Positions 1-7,659 are shown, counted from the first letter of the stretch. The stretch: DNA of 15,289 bases from Gammaproteobacteria bacterium (GCA_029862285.1 JAOTXR010000008.1:1-15289), one strand, 5' to 3'. Numbers and translations: made by a program. The notes: a model not told the origin generated them from the sequence alone.

Positions 1-281
1 GTCAGTTGCACAAAGATCTCGAAATCCTGGCGCGCTGCATGCAGTACCTTTGTTATAGTCGGATCGAGTAATAAGGAAGTTAGCGGGGACAGATCGTCCA
101 GTGCAAGGAAATCGACACAGGCAATTATCGATGGACCTGCAACCTGTATCAGGCAAAGTTTTGGATAATACGTGCGCTCACGAATGAACTCGGTATCGAC
201 GACAATGAAATCTTGTCCGCGCAACTGGCGGCACAGTTTTTTCAGATCATCGGGCTGGTCGATCAGTGATGGTAGAGACAT
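1..281 (-). CDS. rnd: Ribonuclease D, N-terminal part (cut by window edge)
   Basis: RNase D is a 3'-5' exoribonuclease of the DEDD superfamily that trims the 3' ends of tRNA precursors and other structured RNAs in the cytoplasm. The 93 residues visible, from the ATG at 281 down to the window edge, match the start of the exonuclease domain. The first acidic motif is DTE at residues 29-31 within VVDTEFIRERTYYPKLCLIQ. The second-motif region, HAARQD at 81-86, supplies the next catalytic aspartate. The rest of the exonuclease domain and the HRDC domains lie outside the window. The reading frame is open to the edge with no frameshift. The gene is divergent from the membrane protein gene at 356, with 74 bases between them, in which I could not identify a clear promoter. 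Family assignment is secure; the start is the only good ATG before the conserved block. Confidence 0.93.
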   Translation of the reverse strand, partial: MSLPSLIDQPDDLKKLCRQLRGQDFIVVDTEFIRERTYYPKLCLIQVAGPSIIACVDFLALDDLSPLTSLLLDPTITKVLHAARQDFEIFVQL

Positions 282-355
282 GCGCAACCGCTGTTTGGCA
301 TGATTAAGCTTAACACGCACAACAACGCGCCGCCGCGCCCGCGCACGGGTTAGCG

Positions 356-880
356 ATGCAGGCGCTGATAACACTGGTCCGGCCGTTTCTGCTTATCGTT
401 GCCCACCGCGCTGGCCCTGAGCACTTGCCTGCATCCCGTTTCTTGCTTGCATTGGTTGTTGCCGGTCATATTTCGATCTATCTGGCCGGTATGCTGGCGC
501 TGGACGTGGCACCGCCCCGGGCCGTGATGTTGCCGTTTCTCGATGCTGCCACGCAGGCGGCATTTTTTTCGGCGTTGCTAATGGGCCTGGGTTTGCAGGA
601 GCGATTGCTGCAAACGCTAACCGCAGTTTTTGGCGCAGACATCGTACTCAATACGGTATCGGTCCCGCTGGCTCTGTTCGGGACGGCTGAACCCGGGGCG
701 CCGGGCGCGAGCGTCATTGCACTGGTTACCATCGTTGTGATGTTGTGGTCACTGGGTGTCAAAGGTCATATCCTGCGTCACGCCGCCGGTTTTCCGTATT
801 TCGTCGGTGTTGCTATTGCATTGGGATTCTTTGTTGGTTTTCTGGCACTGGATATTGCTCTTTACGGGACGCCATCCTGA
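356..880 (+). CDS. Uncharacterised multi-pass inner-membrane protein upstream of mpl
   Basis: I do not recognise a named family. The 174-residue product is strongly hydrophobic, with about five candidate membrane segments at roughly residues 27-50, 63-80, 84-106, 118-138 and 146-170. They are separated by short loops containing few charges. A conserved-looking phrase, LWSLGVKGHILRHAAGFPYF, precedes the last segment, and GPEHLPASRFLL precedes the first. The size and five-helix layout are like small YIP1-type membrane proteins, but that is a resemblance, not an assignment. No catalytic motif is visible. The ATG has no clear Shine-Dalgarno sequence. The TGA stop overlaps the mpl start codon as TGATG, so the two are probably co-transcribed and translationally coupled. 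A role connected with the envelope or murein recycling is inference from that linkage only. Confidence 0.8.
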   Translation: MQALITLVRPFLLIVAHRAGPEHLPASRFLLALVVAGHISIYLAGMLALDVAPPRAVMLPFLDAATQAAFFSALLMGLGLQERLLQTLTAVFGADIVLNTVSVPLALFGTAEPGAPGASVIALVTIVVMLWSLGVKGHILRHAAGFPYFVGVAIALGFFVGFLALDIALYGTPS

Positions 881-2244
881 TGCATCTGCACATACTCGGG
901 ATTTGTGGGACGTTTATGGGTGGCATCGCGGTCCTTGCGCGCGAAGCCGGGCACCAGGTCAGCGGTTCCGATCGCAACGTGTTCCCGCCAATGAGTACCC
1001 AACTCCAGGCTCTCGGTATTCCGATGCACCAGGGTTACGATGCCGATGCCCTGTCGCCGCCGCCCGACAACGTGGTTGTCGGCAACGTCATGAGTCGCGG
1101 CAGCCCCGTCATTGAATACCTGCTCGATCATGACCTGCCGTTTTCCTCCGGGCCACAGTGGCTTGCAGAACATGTGTTACGCGACAGACACGTATTGGCA
1201 GTTGCAGGAACTCACGGAAAAACGACAACGGCCAGCATGCTGGCTTGGATACTCGAATATGCCGGTCGGAAACCGGGCTTTTTGATCGGCGGAGTACCAG
1301 TGGATTTTGGCGTGTCGGCGCGTCTCGGTGAGTCAAAGTATTTTGTCGTCGAGGCCGACGAGTATGACACGGCGTTTTTCGATAAGCGGTCCAAATTCGT
1401 TCACTATCGGCCGCGCACATTGATAATGACCAATCTCGAATACGATCACGCAGATATATTTCCCGACATGGCATCAATTCGTCAGCAGTTTCATCACCTG
1501 GTGCGCACCGTGCCGGGCAACGGCAGGATTATTGCCCACGCAAATTCGGATGAGATTCATCGTGTGCTGGCAATGGGATGTTGGACGCCGGTGGAAGCCT
1601 ATGGTGCAGACGATAGCATGTGGTCGGTCACCGGCACTTCAGATTCCATCACGGTGCAATTTGGAAAAAACGAAAACAACGAATCGGCAACAGGCATATT
1701 GAATTGGCCCGGTATCCACAATCGGCACAATGCCCTGGCGGCTTGTGCTGCGGCCCGGCACATCGGCATTTCGCTGGCGGAGAGTCTGGCGGCACTGGCG
1801 TGTTGGCGTGGGGTGCGCCGTCGCCTGGAGATAGTAGGCAGTGCACGCGGTGTGACTGTCTATGATGATTTTGCACATCATCCCACCGAGATTGCCGCCA
1901 CTTTGAATGCACTGCACAGTCAAGGCGCTGCAGAAAACCGGCTGATCGCAATATTCGAACCGCGGTCTAACAGCATGAAGCTAGGCACGCATGCTGCGGC
2001 GCTGGGTGGCGCGTTGAGCCCCGCCGATCTCAGCTTTGTTTTCCGGCCGCCCGATCTGGGGTGGGACCTGGCGGCTGCGGTGGCCGGGTGCGCCAGTCCT
2101 GTCGGCGTCGAGAGCGATATCGATGCGCTCCTGAGCGCCGTGATTGCAGAGCTGCACGCCGGTGACCGGGTCGTAATCATGAGCAACGGGGCTTTCGGCG
2201 GGCTGCCTCGCCGTCTGTTGGCCGCATTGCAGAACGACGGCTGA
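880..2244 (+). CDS. mpl: UDP-N-acetylmuramate:L-alanyl-gamma-D-glutamyl-meso-diaminopimelate ligase
   Basis: Mpl is an ATP-dependent cytoplasmic ligase that joins recovered murein tripeptide to UDP-MurNAc, returning it to peptidoglycan synthesis. The 454-residue product is close to the usual length for the family. It shows the Mur-ligase architecture. An N-terminal Rossmann-like UDP-binding domain begins HILGICGTFMGGIA at residues 4-17. The ATP-binding loop GTHGKTTT lies at 110-117. The Mpl-type block EADEYDTAFFDKRSKF lies at 158-173, and NLEYDHADIF at 185-194. The C-terminal domain carries YDDFAHHPTEI and EPRSNSMKLG. The conserved cysteine-containing GICGTFMGG start and the FDKRSKF block separate Mpl from MurC. 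The start at 880 overlaps the preceding stop (TGATG). A longer in-frame extension back to 745 overlaps the membrane gene and is rejected. No defects are seen. Confidence 0.96.
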   Translation: MHLHILGICGTFMGGIAVLAREAGHQVSGSDRNVFPPMSTQLQALGIPMHQGYDADALSPPPDNVVVGNVMSRGSPVIEYLLDHDLPFSSGPQWLAEHVLRDRHVLAVAGTHGKTTTASMLAWILEYAGRKPGFLIGGVPVDFGVSARLGESKYFVVEADEYDTAFFDKRSKFVHYRPRTLIMTNLEYDHADIFPDMASIRQQFHHLVRTVPGNGRIIAHANSDEIHRVLAMGCWTPVEAYGADDSMWSVTGTSDSITVQFGKNENNESATGILNWPGIHNRHNALAACAAARHIGISLAESLAALACWRGVRRRLEIVGSARGVTVYDDFAHHPTEIAATLNALHSQGAAENRLIAIFEPRSNSMKLGTHAAALGGALSPADLSFVFRPPDLGWDLAAAVAGCASPVGVESDIDALLSAVIAELHAGDRVVIMSNGAFGGLPRRLLAALQNDG

Positions 2245-2271
2245 TGCCCTACGCGACGTGGCAATTCCCTG

Positions 2272-2280
2272 TGCTAGACT
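2272..2280 (+). promoter_or_regulatory. Possible extended -10 promoter element before the DUF-type gene
   Basis: The 213-base gap after mpl contains TGCTAGACT at 2272-2280, which reads as an extended -10 (TGN followed by TAGACT, four of six matches to the consensus). No convincing -35 lies 16-18 bases upstream, which an extended -10 can tolerate. Transcription would begin near 2287, giving a leader of about 170 bases before the next gene. The rest of the gap (2281-2457) shows no recognised motif. This call is weak and made by eye. Confidence 0.3.
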
Positions 2281-2457
2281 CCAGGTCACGCAGTGTCGCT
2301 CGACCTGCGGGAATTATCCGGATTGTCGTCAGTTGGCCGCAGAGTCGACAGGGCGCCGGACGCGGAAAAAAATGAGGGATTCGGAGGCGTCACCCTATCT
2401 AGCTCGGACCGCTGGCCCGCCCGGCGCCGATACCAGCGCTTTCGTGGTTAAAACAGA

Positions 2458-2847
2458 ATGAGAAATAGCAGTTTGACGAGACATACCAACGGTGCAGGCA
2501 GTACCGTTCGCATGGAATTGCCTACAGCCGAGTTGTTGATGCGTGGGCGCGAGCTAATCCGTTATCTGCGCCGTTACGGGGAGATCACCTGGGCAGAGTG
2601 GCTTGAGGATAGTCTCGAGGCCTTGCGACGTGATTCGCGATCCGGCGTGGCCGGGCTGCTGGATGGTTTCGAGGGAATTGGCGGAATGGGTGACGTTTAT
2701 CTTTGCCCGGAAGCAGGACACCGTGTCGTCGCCGCCGAAGAAGGCAGCGTCAATGAAGACATGCTGGTCATGGTGTCGCGGGTTTATCAGGCGGCGCGTG
2801 ATCTGGGCGACTTTGTCGACATAGACCGGTTCCGCAGAACTAAGTAG
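2458..2847 (+). CDS. Small acidic protein resembling the DUF6966 type
   Basis: This 129-residue, mostly soluble-looking protein has no enzyme motif that I can name. The centre reads YGEITWAEWLEDSLEALRRD (residues 40-59), followed by a glycine-rich GLLDGFEGIGGMGDVYLC. That pattern (WxxWLxxxL, then a GGMG(D/S)hxhhhC segment) recalls the DUF6966 family from memory, which has no known function. The start is uncertain. ATG 2458 gives 129 residues, but the conserved region would fit better with ATG 2512 (111 residues, beginning MELPTAELL), and neither has a strong ribosome site. The stop codon TAG at 2845-2847 is the first three bases of the large palindrome that follows, so the native C-terminus may have been reshaped when the repeat inserted. 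The gene is convergent with hemL and unrelated to it in function. Confidence 0.7.
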   Translation: MRNSSLTRHTNGAGSTVRMELPTAELLMRGRELIRYLRRYGEITWAEWLEDSLEALRRDSRSGVAGLLDGFEGIGGMGDVYLCPEAGHRVVAAEEGSVNEDMLVMVSRVYQAARDLGDFVDIDRFRRTK

Positions 2848-2893
2848 GGGTCAGACCACAATTTCCGAAGCGGAAATTGTGGTCTGACCCCTA
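2845..2893. repeat. Perfect 23-bp inverted repeat, REP-like, between convergent genes
   Basis: Two perfectly complementary 23-base arms (2845-2867 and 2871-2893) flank a three-base AAG loop. The arm core is GGGGTCAGACCACAATTTCC. The base before the left arm makes the foot GTAG (2844-2847), the tetranucleotide typical of REP elements mobilised by RAYT transposases; the right foot reads ATAG on the other strand. The left arm holds the stop codon of the upstream gene, and the right arm ends one base before the hemL stop (2895-2897). It could act as a two-way transcription end point, but neither side has the T-tract of a standard intrinsic terminator. No RAYT gene is present in the window, and I see no second copy here. 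Confidence 0.9.
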
Positions 2894-2894
2894 T

Positions 2895-4178
2895 CTAATT
2901 CTCTGCTAGCTTTTCGAAGGCGGCTGCGGCGGCGCTGATCGTAGCCTCAATATGCTCGCCGGTGTGCGCTGCCGAAACGAAACCCGCTTCAAACGCCGAT
3001 GGCGCCATGTATATGCCGGCATTCAGCATGAGGTTGAAAAACTCGGCGAAGCGGTCGCGGTCGCAGGCCATGACGTCGGCAAACGAGTCCACACTGCCGG
3101 CACCGGTAAAGAACAGGCCAAACATGCCGCCTGCAAAAGTCGTTCTGCAATTAACTCCGGCGGCTGAAGCCACCTCGATCAGACCATGAGTCAACTGGTG
3201 GGCGGTTTTCTCCAGGTTCTCATAAAATCCCGGTTGCGAAATCGCCGTGAGGGTCGCCAGGCCTGCGGCCATGCCCAGGGGATTACCCGATAGCGTACCG
3301 GCCTGATAGACGGGCCCGTCCGGGGCCAGTTTTGCCATGATCTCCGCACGTCCGCCGAATGCGCCCACCGGCATCCCGCCGCCAACGATTTTGCCCAGTG
3401 TCGTCAGGTCGGGCACGATTCCGTACAAACCTTGCGCGCCACCGGCCGCGACGCGGAACCCCGTCATGACCTCGTCGAAAATCAGAACGGTATTGTGAAT
3501 TGTGCATTGTTCCCGCAGCGTCTCGAGAAATCCCGGGCGCGGTTTGACCATGTTCATGTTGCCGGCAATGGGTTCGACGATAACGCAGGCAATCTCGCCA
3601 CCACAGTTGTCAAACAATCCGGTTACCGCTGCCGCGTCGTTGAATGGCAGTGTCAGTGTATGGGCTGCGGCATCGGCCGGGACACCTGGTGAGGTGGGGA
3701 CGCCAAAAGTCAGCGCACCGGAACCCGCCTTTACCAATAACGAGTCGGCGTGACCGTGATAACAGCCCTCAAATTTCACAATCTTGTCGCGCCCGGTGTA
3801 GCCACGGGCGAGACGTATTGCGCTCATGGTTGCCTCGGTTCCGGAGCTGACCATGCGCACACGTTCGATTGACGGCATGATTCCGGCGATCTTTTCTGCC
3901 AGAGCAGTTTCCAATTCTGTCGGCGCGCCAAAACTCAGACCTTTTGCCGCGGTGTCCTGGACTGCGGCGACGACATCGGGATGCGCATGTCCCAGGATCA
4001 TCGGCCCCCAGGACCCGACGTAGTCGATGAAACGACGTCCATCGGCAGAGTAGAGATAGGGTCCGGCAGCGCGCTCGACAAATACCGGATCGCCGCCAAC
4101 GGCGGCAAAAGCCCGGACCGGTGAATTTACGCCGCCGGCAATGTAGCGGCGCGCCTGTTCAAAGAGCTCGCGTGTCAT
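2895..4178 (-). CDS. hemL: Glutamate-1-semialdehyde 2,1-aminomutase
   Basis: HemL converts glutamate-1-semialdehyde to 5-aminolevulinate in the C5 route to haem and other tetrapyrroles, using pyridoxal phosphate as a class-III aminotransferase-fold enzyme. The 427 residues match the usual length. The N-terminal block is [15 protein letters not shown] ([12 protein letters not shown], 13-24). [16 protein letters not shown] (111-126) contributes phosphate binding, and EGCYHGHAD lies at 137-145. FDEVMTGFR (234-242) holds the aspartate contacting the cofactor ring nitrogen. The Schiff-base lysine is K263 in [18 protein letters not shown]. It is the last gene of a thiD-thiE-hemL minus-strand run, nine bases after thiE. 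The ATG at 4178 has an AGGT very close upstream, a poor ribosome site. The stop lies one base from the large palindrome. Confidence 0.97.
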   Translation of the reverse strand: MTRELFEQARRYIAGGVNSPVRAFAAVGGDPVFVERAAGPYLYSADGRRFIDYVGSWGPMILGHAHPDVVAAVQDTAAKGLSFGAPTELETALAEKIAGIMPSIERVRMVSSGTEATMSAIRLARGYTGRDKIVKFEGCYHGHADSLLVKAGSGALTFGVPTSPGVPADAAAHTLTLPFNDAAAVTGLFDNCGGEIACVIVEPIAGNMNMVKPRPGFLETLREQCTIHNTVLIFDEVMTGFRVAAGGAQGLYGIVPDLTTLGKIVGGGMPVGAFGGRAEIMAKLAPDGPVYQAGTLSGNPLGMAAGLATLTAISQPGFYENLEKTAHQLTHGLIEVASAAGVNCRTTFAGGMFGLFFTGAGSVDSFADVMACDRDRFAEFFNLMLNAGIYMAPSAFEAGFVSAAHTGEHIEATISAAAAAFEKLAEN

Positions 4179-4187
4179 ACCTGCAGC

Positions 4188-4835
4188 TTATCGCAGAATG
4201 GCCGCATCCCTGAACAACCCGGAAAAATGACGTGCTGCGCTCTCCGGATCACGGTGATCGAATACGCCGCTACAGGCAGCCAGCATATCCGCACCCGCAG
4301 CAATCAGCCGCCCGCCATTTTCCGGCGTGATACCACCGATCGCGACCACGTGCGTGTCCATTTCCTCGCGAGCCTCACTGAGTATTTCCACGTGCACGCG
4401 ATCGGCACTTCCCTTGGTAGGTGACGTAAAGAAACTGCCAAATGCCACGTAGTCGGCACCCTGATCGATAGCGCGACGGGCGAAACTCAATGAGTTATAG
4501 CAGGACGCGCCAATAATGGCAGAGTCGCCAAGTGATTTGCGGGCCGTTTCCACCGCCCAGTCGTCGCGCCCGAGATGGACGCCATCGGCTTTGATTTCCT
4601 CGGCAAGGCGTACGTCGTCGTTGACGATAAACAATACATCGTGCGCATGACAGATATCGCGCAGCTGGGCGGCCTCGCGTTTGCGCCGGCCGTGATCGCG
4701 ACTCTTGTCGCGATACTGCACCATCGCAGCACCGCCGATAATCGCATGCTGTACCGCATTGGCCAGAAGAGCCTGTTGGATGTAATCGGCATCTGTTATC
4801 GCGTAGAGGCCTTTTGGCAGAGTTGGTTTACTCAC
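4188..4835 (-). CDS. thiE: Thiamine phosphate synthase
   Basis: ThiE couples hydroxymethylpyrimidine diphosphate with the thiazole phosphate to give thiamine phosphate. It is a cytoplasmic TIM-barrel enzyme. The 215-residue product has the expected landmarks in order: GLYAITD (9-15); QYRDK (40-44, the counterpart of QLREK); VNDD (71-74); DGVHLGRDD (84-92); FGSFFTSPTK (132-141, binding the pyrimidine diphosphate and thiazole phosphate); and AIGGI (165-169). The start codon is GTG at 4835, and it overlaps the thiD stop as GTGA, so the two are translationally coupled. The partner genes for thiazole synthesis (thiG, thiS and so on) are not in the window. Assignment is firm. Confidence 0.95.
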   Translation of the reverse strand: MSKPTLPKGLYAITDADYIQQALLANAVQHAIIGGAAMVQYRDKSRDHGRRKREAAQLRDICHAHDVLFIVNDDVRLAEEIKADGVHLGRDDWAVETARKSLGDSAIIGASCYNSLSFARRAIDQGADYVAFGSFFTSPTKGSADRVHVEILSEAREEMDTHVVAIGGITPENGGRLIAAGADMLAACSGVFDHRDPESAARHFSGLFRDAAILR

Positions 4836-5632
4836 TTCAGCGGCGCCTCTGGCAAATGAAAGAAACGATGCGGAACAAATTGACCCTTGCCTGGCTGAAA
4901 ACCGCGTCGTAGCGCTTCCCAGGTATAGCGTTGTGCCGCGGTAACGGCATCGACGACATCTTCGCCGTGTGCGATCAGTGCGGCGATGGCTGATGCCAGC
5001 GTGCAGCCGGATCCATGGTAGGCGTGCGGCAACCTGGACCAGGTGTAAACCTCAACATCGCCGTCGGTCCCATACAAGGTATTGTGTACTTCAGGCGTGT
5101 CGGCATCGGCGCCTTTGACCAGCACCCAGCGCGCACCCAACGCAACCAGGCTGGCTGCTCTTTCATCGTCCGCATCCGGCGCAGGCGCGAGTGTATGCAG
5201 CTCACTGTCATTTGGGGTCAATATTGTCGCCAGCGGAATGAGCCGTGTCAGCAACACATCGATAAGTGATTTTTCGGCCAGTTGGGCACCACCCGCGGCA
5301 ACCAGCACCGGGTCGAGAACCACCGGGATATTTTTGTGATCCTGTAACAGATCGGCGACCGCACTACCGATTGCAGCATTGCCCAGCAGTCCAATTTTGA
5401 TTGCTTCGATTGGCATATCTTCGAGCACCGCGGTCGCCTGATCGACAATCAGATCGGGTTCGATGGGCACTACGGCACTGGCATTTTGCGTGTCCTGTAC
5501 TGTCAGCGTGGTAATGACAGGTGCCGGGTGCGCTGACAGTGCCGTTATCGCCTGGATGTCGGCCGCCATGCCGGCGCCACCCGAAGGGTCGTTGCCACTG
5601 ATCACGAGTACGTTTGGTAAACGATTGGTCAT
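4832..5632 (-). CDS. thiD: Hydroxymethylpyrimidine / phosphomethylpyrimidine kinase
   Basis: ThiD phosphorylates hydroxymethylpyrimidine twice, to the diphosphate used by ThiE. It belongs to the ribokinase-like fold. With the ATG at 5632 it is 266 residues, the normal size. The N-terminal signature ISGNDPSGGAGMAADIQAI lies at 11-29. The C-terminal part carries LPHAYHGSGCTLASAIAA, the phosphate-binding loop with the catalytic cysteine in the HGSGCT motif. A longer in-frame start at 5662 adds ten residues ([10 protein letters not shown]) that do not belong to the family, so I chose 5632. No good ribosome site is visible; a GAGGA lies about 15 bases upstream. It heads the thiD-thiE-hemL operon and is divergent from rubredoxin, 70 bases away. 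I see no TPP riboswitch in that gap. Confidence 0.95.
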   Translation of the reverse strand: MTNRLPNVLVISGNDPSGGAGMAADIQAITALSAHPAPVITTLTVQDTQNASAVVPIEPDLIVDQATAVLEDMPIEAIKIGLLGNAAIGSAVADLLQDHKNIPVVLDPVLVAAGGAQLAEKSLIDVLLTRLIPLATILTPNDSELHTLAPAPDADDERAASLVALGARWVLVKGADADTPEVHNTLYGTDGDVEVYTWSRLPHAYHGSGCTLASAIAALIAHGEDVVDAVTAAQRYTWEALRRGFQPGKGQFVPHRFFHLPEAPLK

Positions 5633-5682
5633 TGGATTGTATCTGTGTCCTCGTTGATGCAAGATTCTTCGCCGCAGGGCTC

Positions 5683-5688
5683 AGTATA
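5683..5688 (-). promoter_or_regulatory. Possible -10 element for thiD-thiE-hemL
   Basis: Read on the minus strand, the 70-base gap between thiD and rubredoxin contains TATACT, five of six matches to the -10 consensus. It would start transcription about 44 bases before the thiD ATG. No good -35 hexamer is seen at the right distance. The same hexamer precedes metK. Weak evidence, by eye. Confidence 0.35.
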
Positions 5689-5702
5689 GGACCGATTTTT
5701 CG

Positions 5703-5867
5703 ATGAAGACATACATGTGCCTCATTTGTGGGTATATCTACGCAGAAGAGAAGGGTGATCTGGAAGTCGGTATTGAGCCAGGCACCCGCTGGGATGACGT
5801 GCCCCTGTCCTGGCGCTGTCCGGATTGCGGTGCGGGCAAGGAAGATTTCGATATGGTGGAGGTCTGA
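5703..5867 (+). CDS. Rubredoxin
   Basis: This is a 54-residue, intact one-electron carrier with a single iron held by four cysteines. The sequence begins [15 protein letters not shown], with the first CxxC pair at C6 and C9. The second pair is CPDCG at C39 and C42. The aromatic core is also present: Y4, Y11, the tryptophan in GTRWDDVP and the one in SWRCPDC. Size and spacing are exactly those of a single-domain rubredoxin. Its redox partners (rubredoxin reductase, alkane hydroxylase or others) are not in the window, so its pathway is open. It is divergent from thiD. An AGGA about 11 bases before the ATG is a weak ribosome site. It converges with the TraB/GumN gene with only 11 bases between the stops and no hairpin there. 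Rubredoxin next to thiD/thiE/hemL is, from memory, a common gammaproteobacterial order. Confidence 0.95.
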   Translation: MKTYMCLICGYIYAEEKGDLEVGIEPGTRWDDVPLSWRCPDCGAGKEDFDMVEV

Positions 5868-5878
5868 TCGGGCACAGC

Positions 5879-6856
5879 TCAAAGCTGCTTCAGGCTGTAG
5901 CCCTGCGCGCTGAGTAACCCGACGACGCTGTCGTCGCCGATCAAATGCAGTGCGCCCACGATAACCAGATAATCGTCTTCGTCGTCGAGCAGATCGGCGA
6001 TATTTCTGACCCAGGCCTGGTTGCGCCGGACCACCAGCGAGTCATATACAGTCGGAAAGCCATCGAAGCCCTCGGTCAGCTCATCGTGCATTGCGGCCGT
6101 ATTGCCGCTACGCCAGGCATTTATTAGATCCTCGATTCCCTCGTCAATCGTCTGTGCGTCCTCCAGCGCCTTGAGAAAAAACCGGGATTGGGTTTCCAAG
6201 GGCAGCCGATCAAAAAATGTGATCTGTTGGGCAACCGACTCGAGGCCCTCGATAGGCTTGCTGTCTGCCTGCGCACGCCGCAGGAAATGAAATTCCACGC
6301 CCAGTGAAGGATCGAAACCGAGCTTCAGCATTTGCAGCTCGACGACGGTCAACGCAGCAAACCACGGCTCTACGGAATTGAGCATCTCCAGCTCGATGTC
6401 CATTGATTCCGCCATAGCGCTGGCTTTTCGCCATTGCGTCTCTCCCAGGATCTGCTGCAGGCTCCTGCCGTCAGTCGTCATTCCCGCTGTAATCATTTGC
6501 TGCTGCATTTGCAGCAGGTCGATGTCATCCATGTCGAGTTCCATTACGAGCTTCTCGGCCTCATCGTAAACGCGCCCGTAAATTGCCGGCAGCGGATAGT
6601 CATCTTCACGCAGGAGATGAACCGAGCCGAGCAGATACACTTGATTTGTCTTGCCCGCAACTTCCCATAGGATGTGTTTGGGTTGCGTTTCAGTCGGACT
6701 GGCCGATTTGGGAGCCGGCGATACGCTCGGCGGATCGGTTGGCGCATCAGTTGGCGTGGCGACCGGCGAGCAACCAGCAACCATCATCGCCGCGAGTACC
6801 GCTAGCGCAAAAAATTCTGAGCTGAGTCTGATCAATCCGGGTCCTGCGTGTCGCAC
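5879..6856 (-). CDS. TraB/GumN-family lipoprotein
   Basis: The product (325 residues from GTG 6856) carries a lipoprotein signal ending MVAGC, with the lipidated cysteine at residue 29 and serine at +2, which favours outer-membrane sorting. A linker rich in Pro, Ser and Thr follows (about 30-60). Then comes a TraB/PrgY/GumN domain: VYLLGSVHLL (73-82, the GxxH motif), a conserved glutamate in VMELD (104-108), and a second GxxH near the C-terminus in VGALHLIGDDSV. Members of this family are proposed metalloproteases; the substrate here is unknown. The start is uncertain. GTG 6856 overlaps cpdA by 25 bases and lacks a ribosome site. TTG 6835 has CAGGA six bases upstream, overlaps the cpdA stop as TTGA, and gives a compact 22-residue signal. 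Either way it is coupled to cpdA. Confidence 0.88.
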   Translation of the reverse strand: MRHAGPGLIRLSSEFFALAVLAAMMVAGCSPVATPTDAPTDPPSVSPAPKSASPTETQPKHILWEVAGKTNQVYLLGSVHLLREDDYPLPAIYGRVYDEAEKLVMELDMDDIDLLQMQQQMITAGMTTDGRSLQQILGETQWRKASAMAESMDIELEMLNSVEPWFAALTVVELQMLKLGFDPSLGVEFHFLRRAQADSKPIEGLESVAQQITFFDRLPLETQSRFFLKALEDAQTIDEGIEDLINAWRSGNTAAMHDELTEGFDGFPTVYDSLVVRRNQAWVRNIADLLDDEDDYLVIVGALHLIGDDSVVGLLSAQGYSLKQL

Positions 6857-7605
6857 CAGGCCACTTCGGTAATAATATTGCCGTCAGGGTACAGCTCTAG
6901 CCAGCGATAAGCGGGCGGGCGATCTTCGTCGAGCGCAAATTTGATCATATTGGGTTTGAACTGGCGGCAAGTTGAGGGTGTGGCGAGCAGGAGTACGCCG
7001 TTACGCCGATCGTCGTATTCCTGGTGCACATGCCCCCATAACAGACCCCGCACGTGATCGTGTTGTTCTACAATATCCCACAGGTCGGCGGCGTTTCGCA
7101 GCGCTACAGTGTCCAGCCAGCGGCTGCCGGAAGACACAGGGTGGTGATGCAGGCAGATCAAAAAGTGTTTGCCCGCGCTGTGGTTGAGCAAATCCGCGAG
7201 TCGATCGAGTTGATCCTGTCCGAGCCTTCCGCCGGCGTCGCCGGGGGTGTGTGAGTCCAGCATTGGCACGCACCAGTCGCCCAGTGTCAGGGTCTCGCAA
7301 TAGCCGAACGGTGCCTGGGTGAGCAGTTCCTGCATGAATTCCGGCGCGTCATGGTTGCCCGGCAGGCAGTGGATCGGGACGCCGAGAGCGCCAAAACACT
7401 CACGGAATAGTTGGTAGGCACCCTGGCTCTCGTCCTGGGCTATGTCGCCGGTCACCAGGATCGCATCGGGCGGCCAGTGCCGCTGGCGCGCCTGCCGCAT
7501 TGTCGCCAGCAGAGTCTCCAGTGTGCGTACGCCGCGCATCTCGCCGCCACGCTCTGCGTACAGATGTGGGTCGGTGAACTGCAATAGTCGGTACACATCA
7601 GTCAT
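6832..7605 (-). CDS. cpdA: 3',5'-cyclic AMP phosphodiesterase (class III, CpdA type)
   Basis: CpdA hydrolyses cAMP to AMP with a two-metal calcineurin-like active site and so lowers cAMP-CRP signalling. The 257-residue product has all the metallophosphoesterase motifs in order: FTDPHL (10-15, D-x-H), GDIAQD (53-58), GNHDAP (83-88), HHHP in the middle of the C-terminal half, and GHVHQE (the GHxH motif). The ending ATPSTCRQFKPN is also typical of CpdA. Start ATG 7605 has GGAG seven bases upstream. Neither a cAMP synthase nor CRP is in the window. Other metallophosphoesterases share the core motifs, so the exact substrate is inferred from overall similarity. It lies 99 bases after ahcY, behind a probable terminator, and overlaps the downstream lipoprotein gene. 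Confidence 0.9.
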   Translation of the reverse strand: MTDVYRLLQFTDPHLYAERGGEMRGVRTLETLLATMRQARQRHWPPDAILVTGDIAQDESQGAYQLFRECFGALGVPIHCLPGNHDAPEFMQELLTQAPFGYCETLTLGDWCVPMLDSHTPGDAGGRLGQDQLDRLADLLNHSAGKHFLICLHHHPVSSGSRWLDTVALRNAADLWDIVEQHDHVRGLLWGHVHQEYDDRRNGVLLLATPSTCRQFKPNMIKFALDEDRPPAYRWLELYPDGNIITEVAWCDTQDPD

Positions 7606-7659
7606 GTCTGGGCTCCGAAGCCAGCATCATGATTGTTGCAACGCAGGCGCAAATAGGCA

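Noticed and set aside
2258..2461. A 67-codon open frame (GTG start) overlapping the start of the DUF-type gene by ATGA.
   Set aside because: It has no family resemblance, is Arg/Cys/Pro-rich, has no ribosome site, and would begin upstream of the proposed promoter element. The ATGA overlap is probably chance.
5633..5702. A TPP riboswitch upstream of thiD.
   Set aside because: The gap is only 70 bases and lacks the conserved CUGAGA and ACCUGAUCUGG-type elements; only a partial CTGAG is present.
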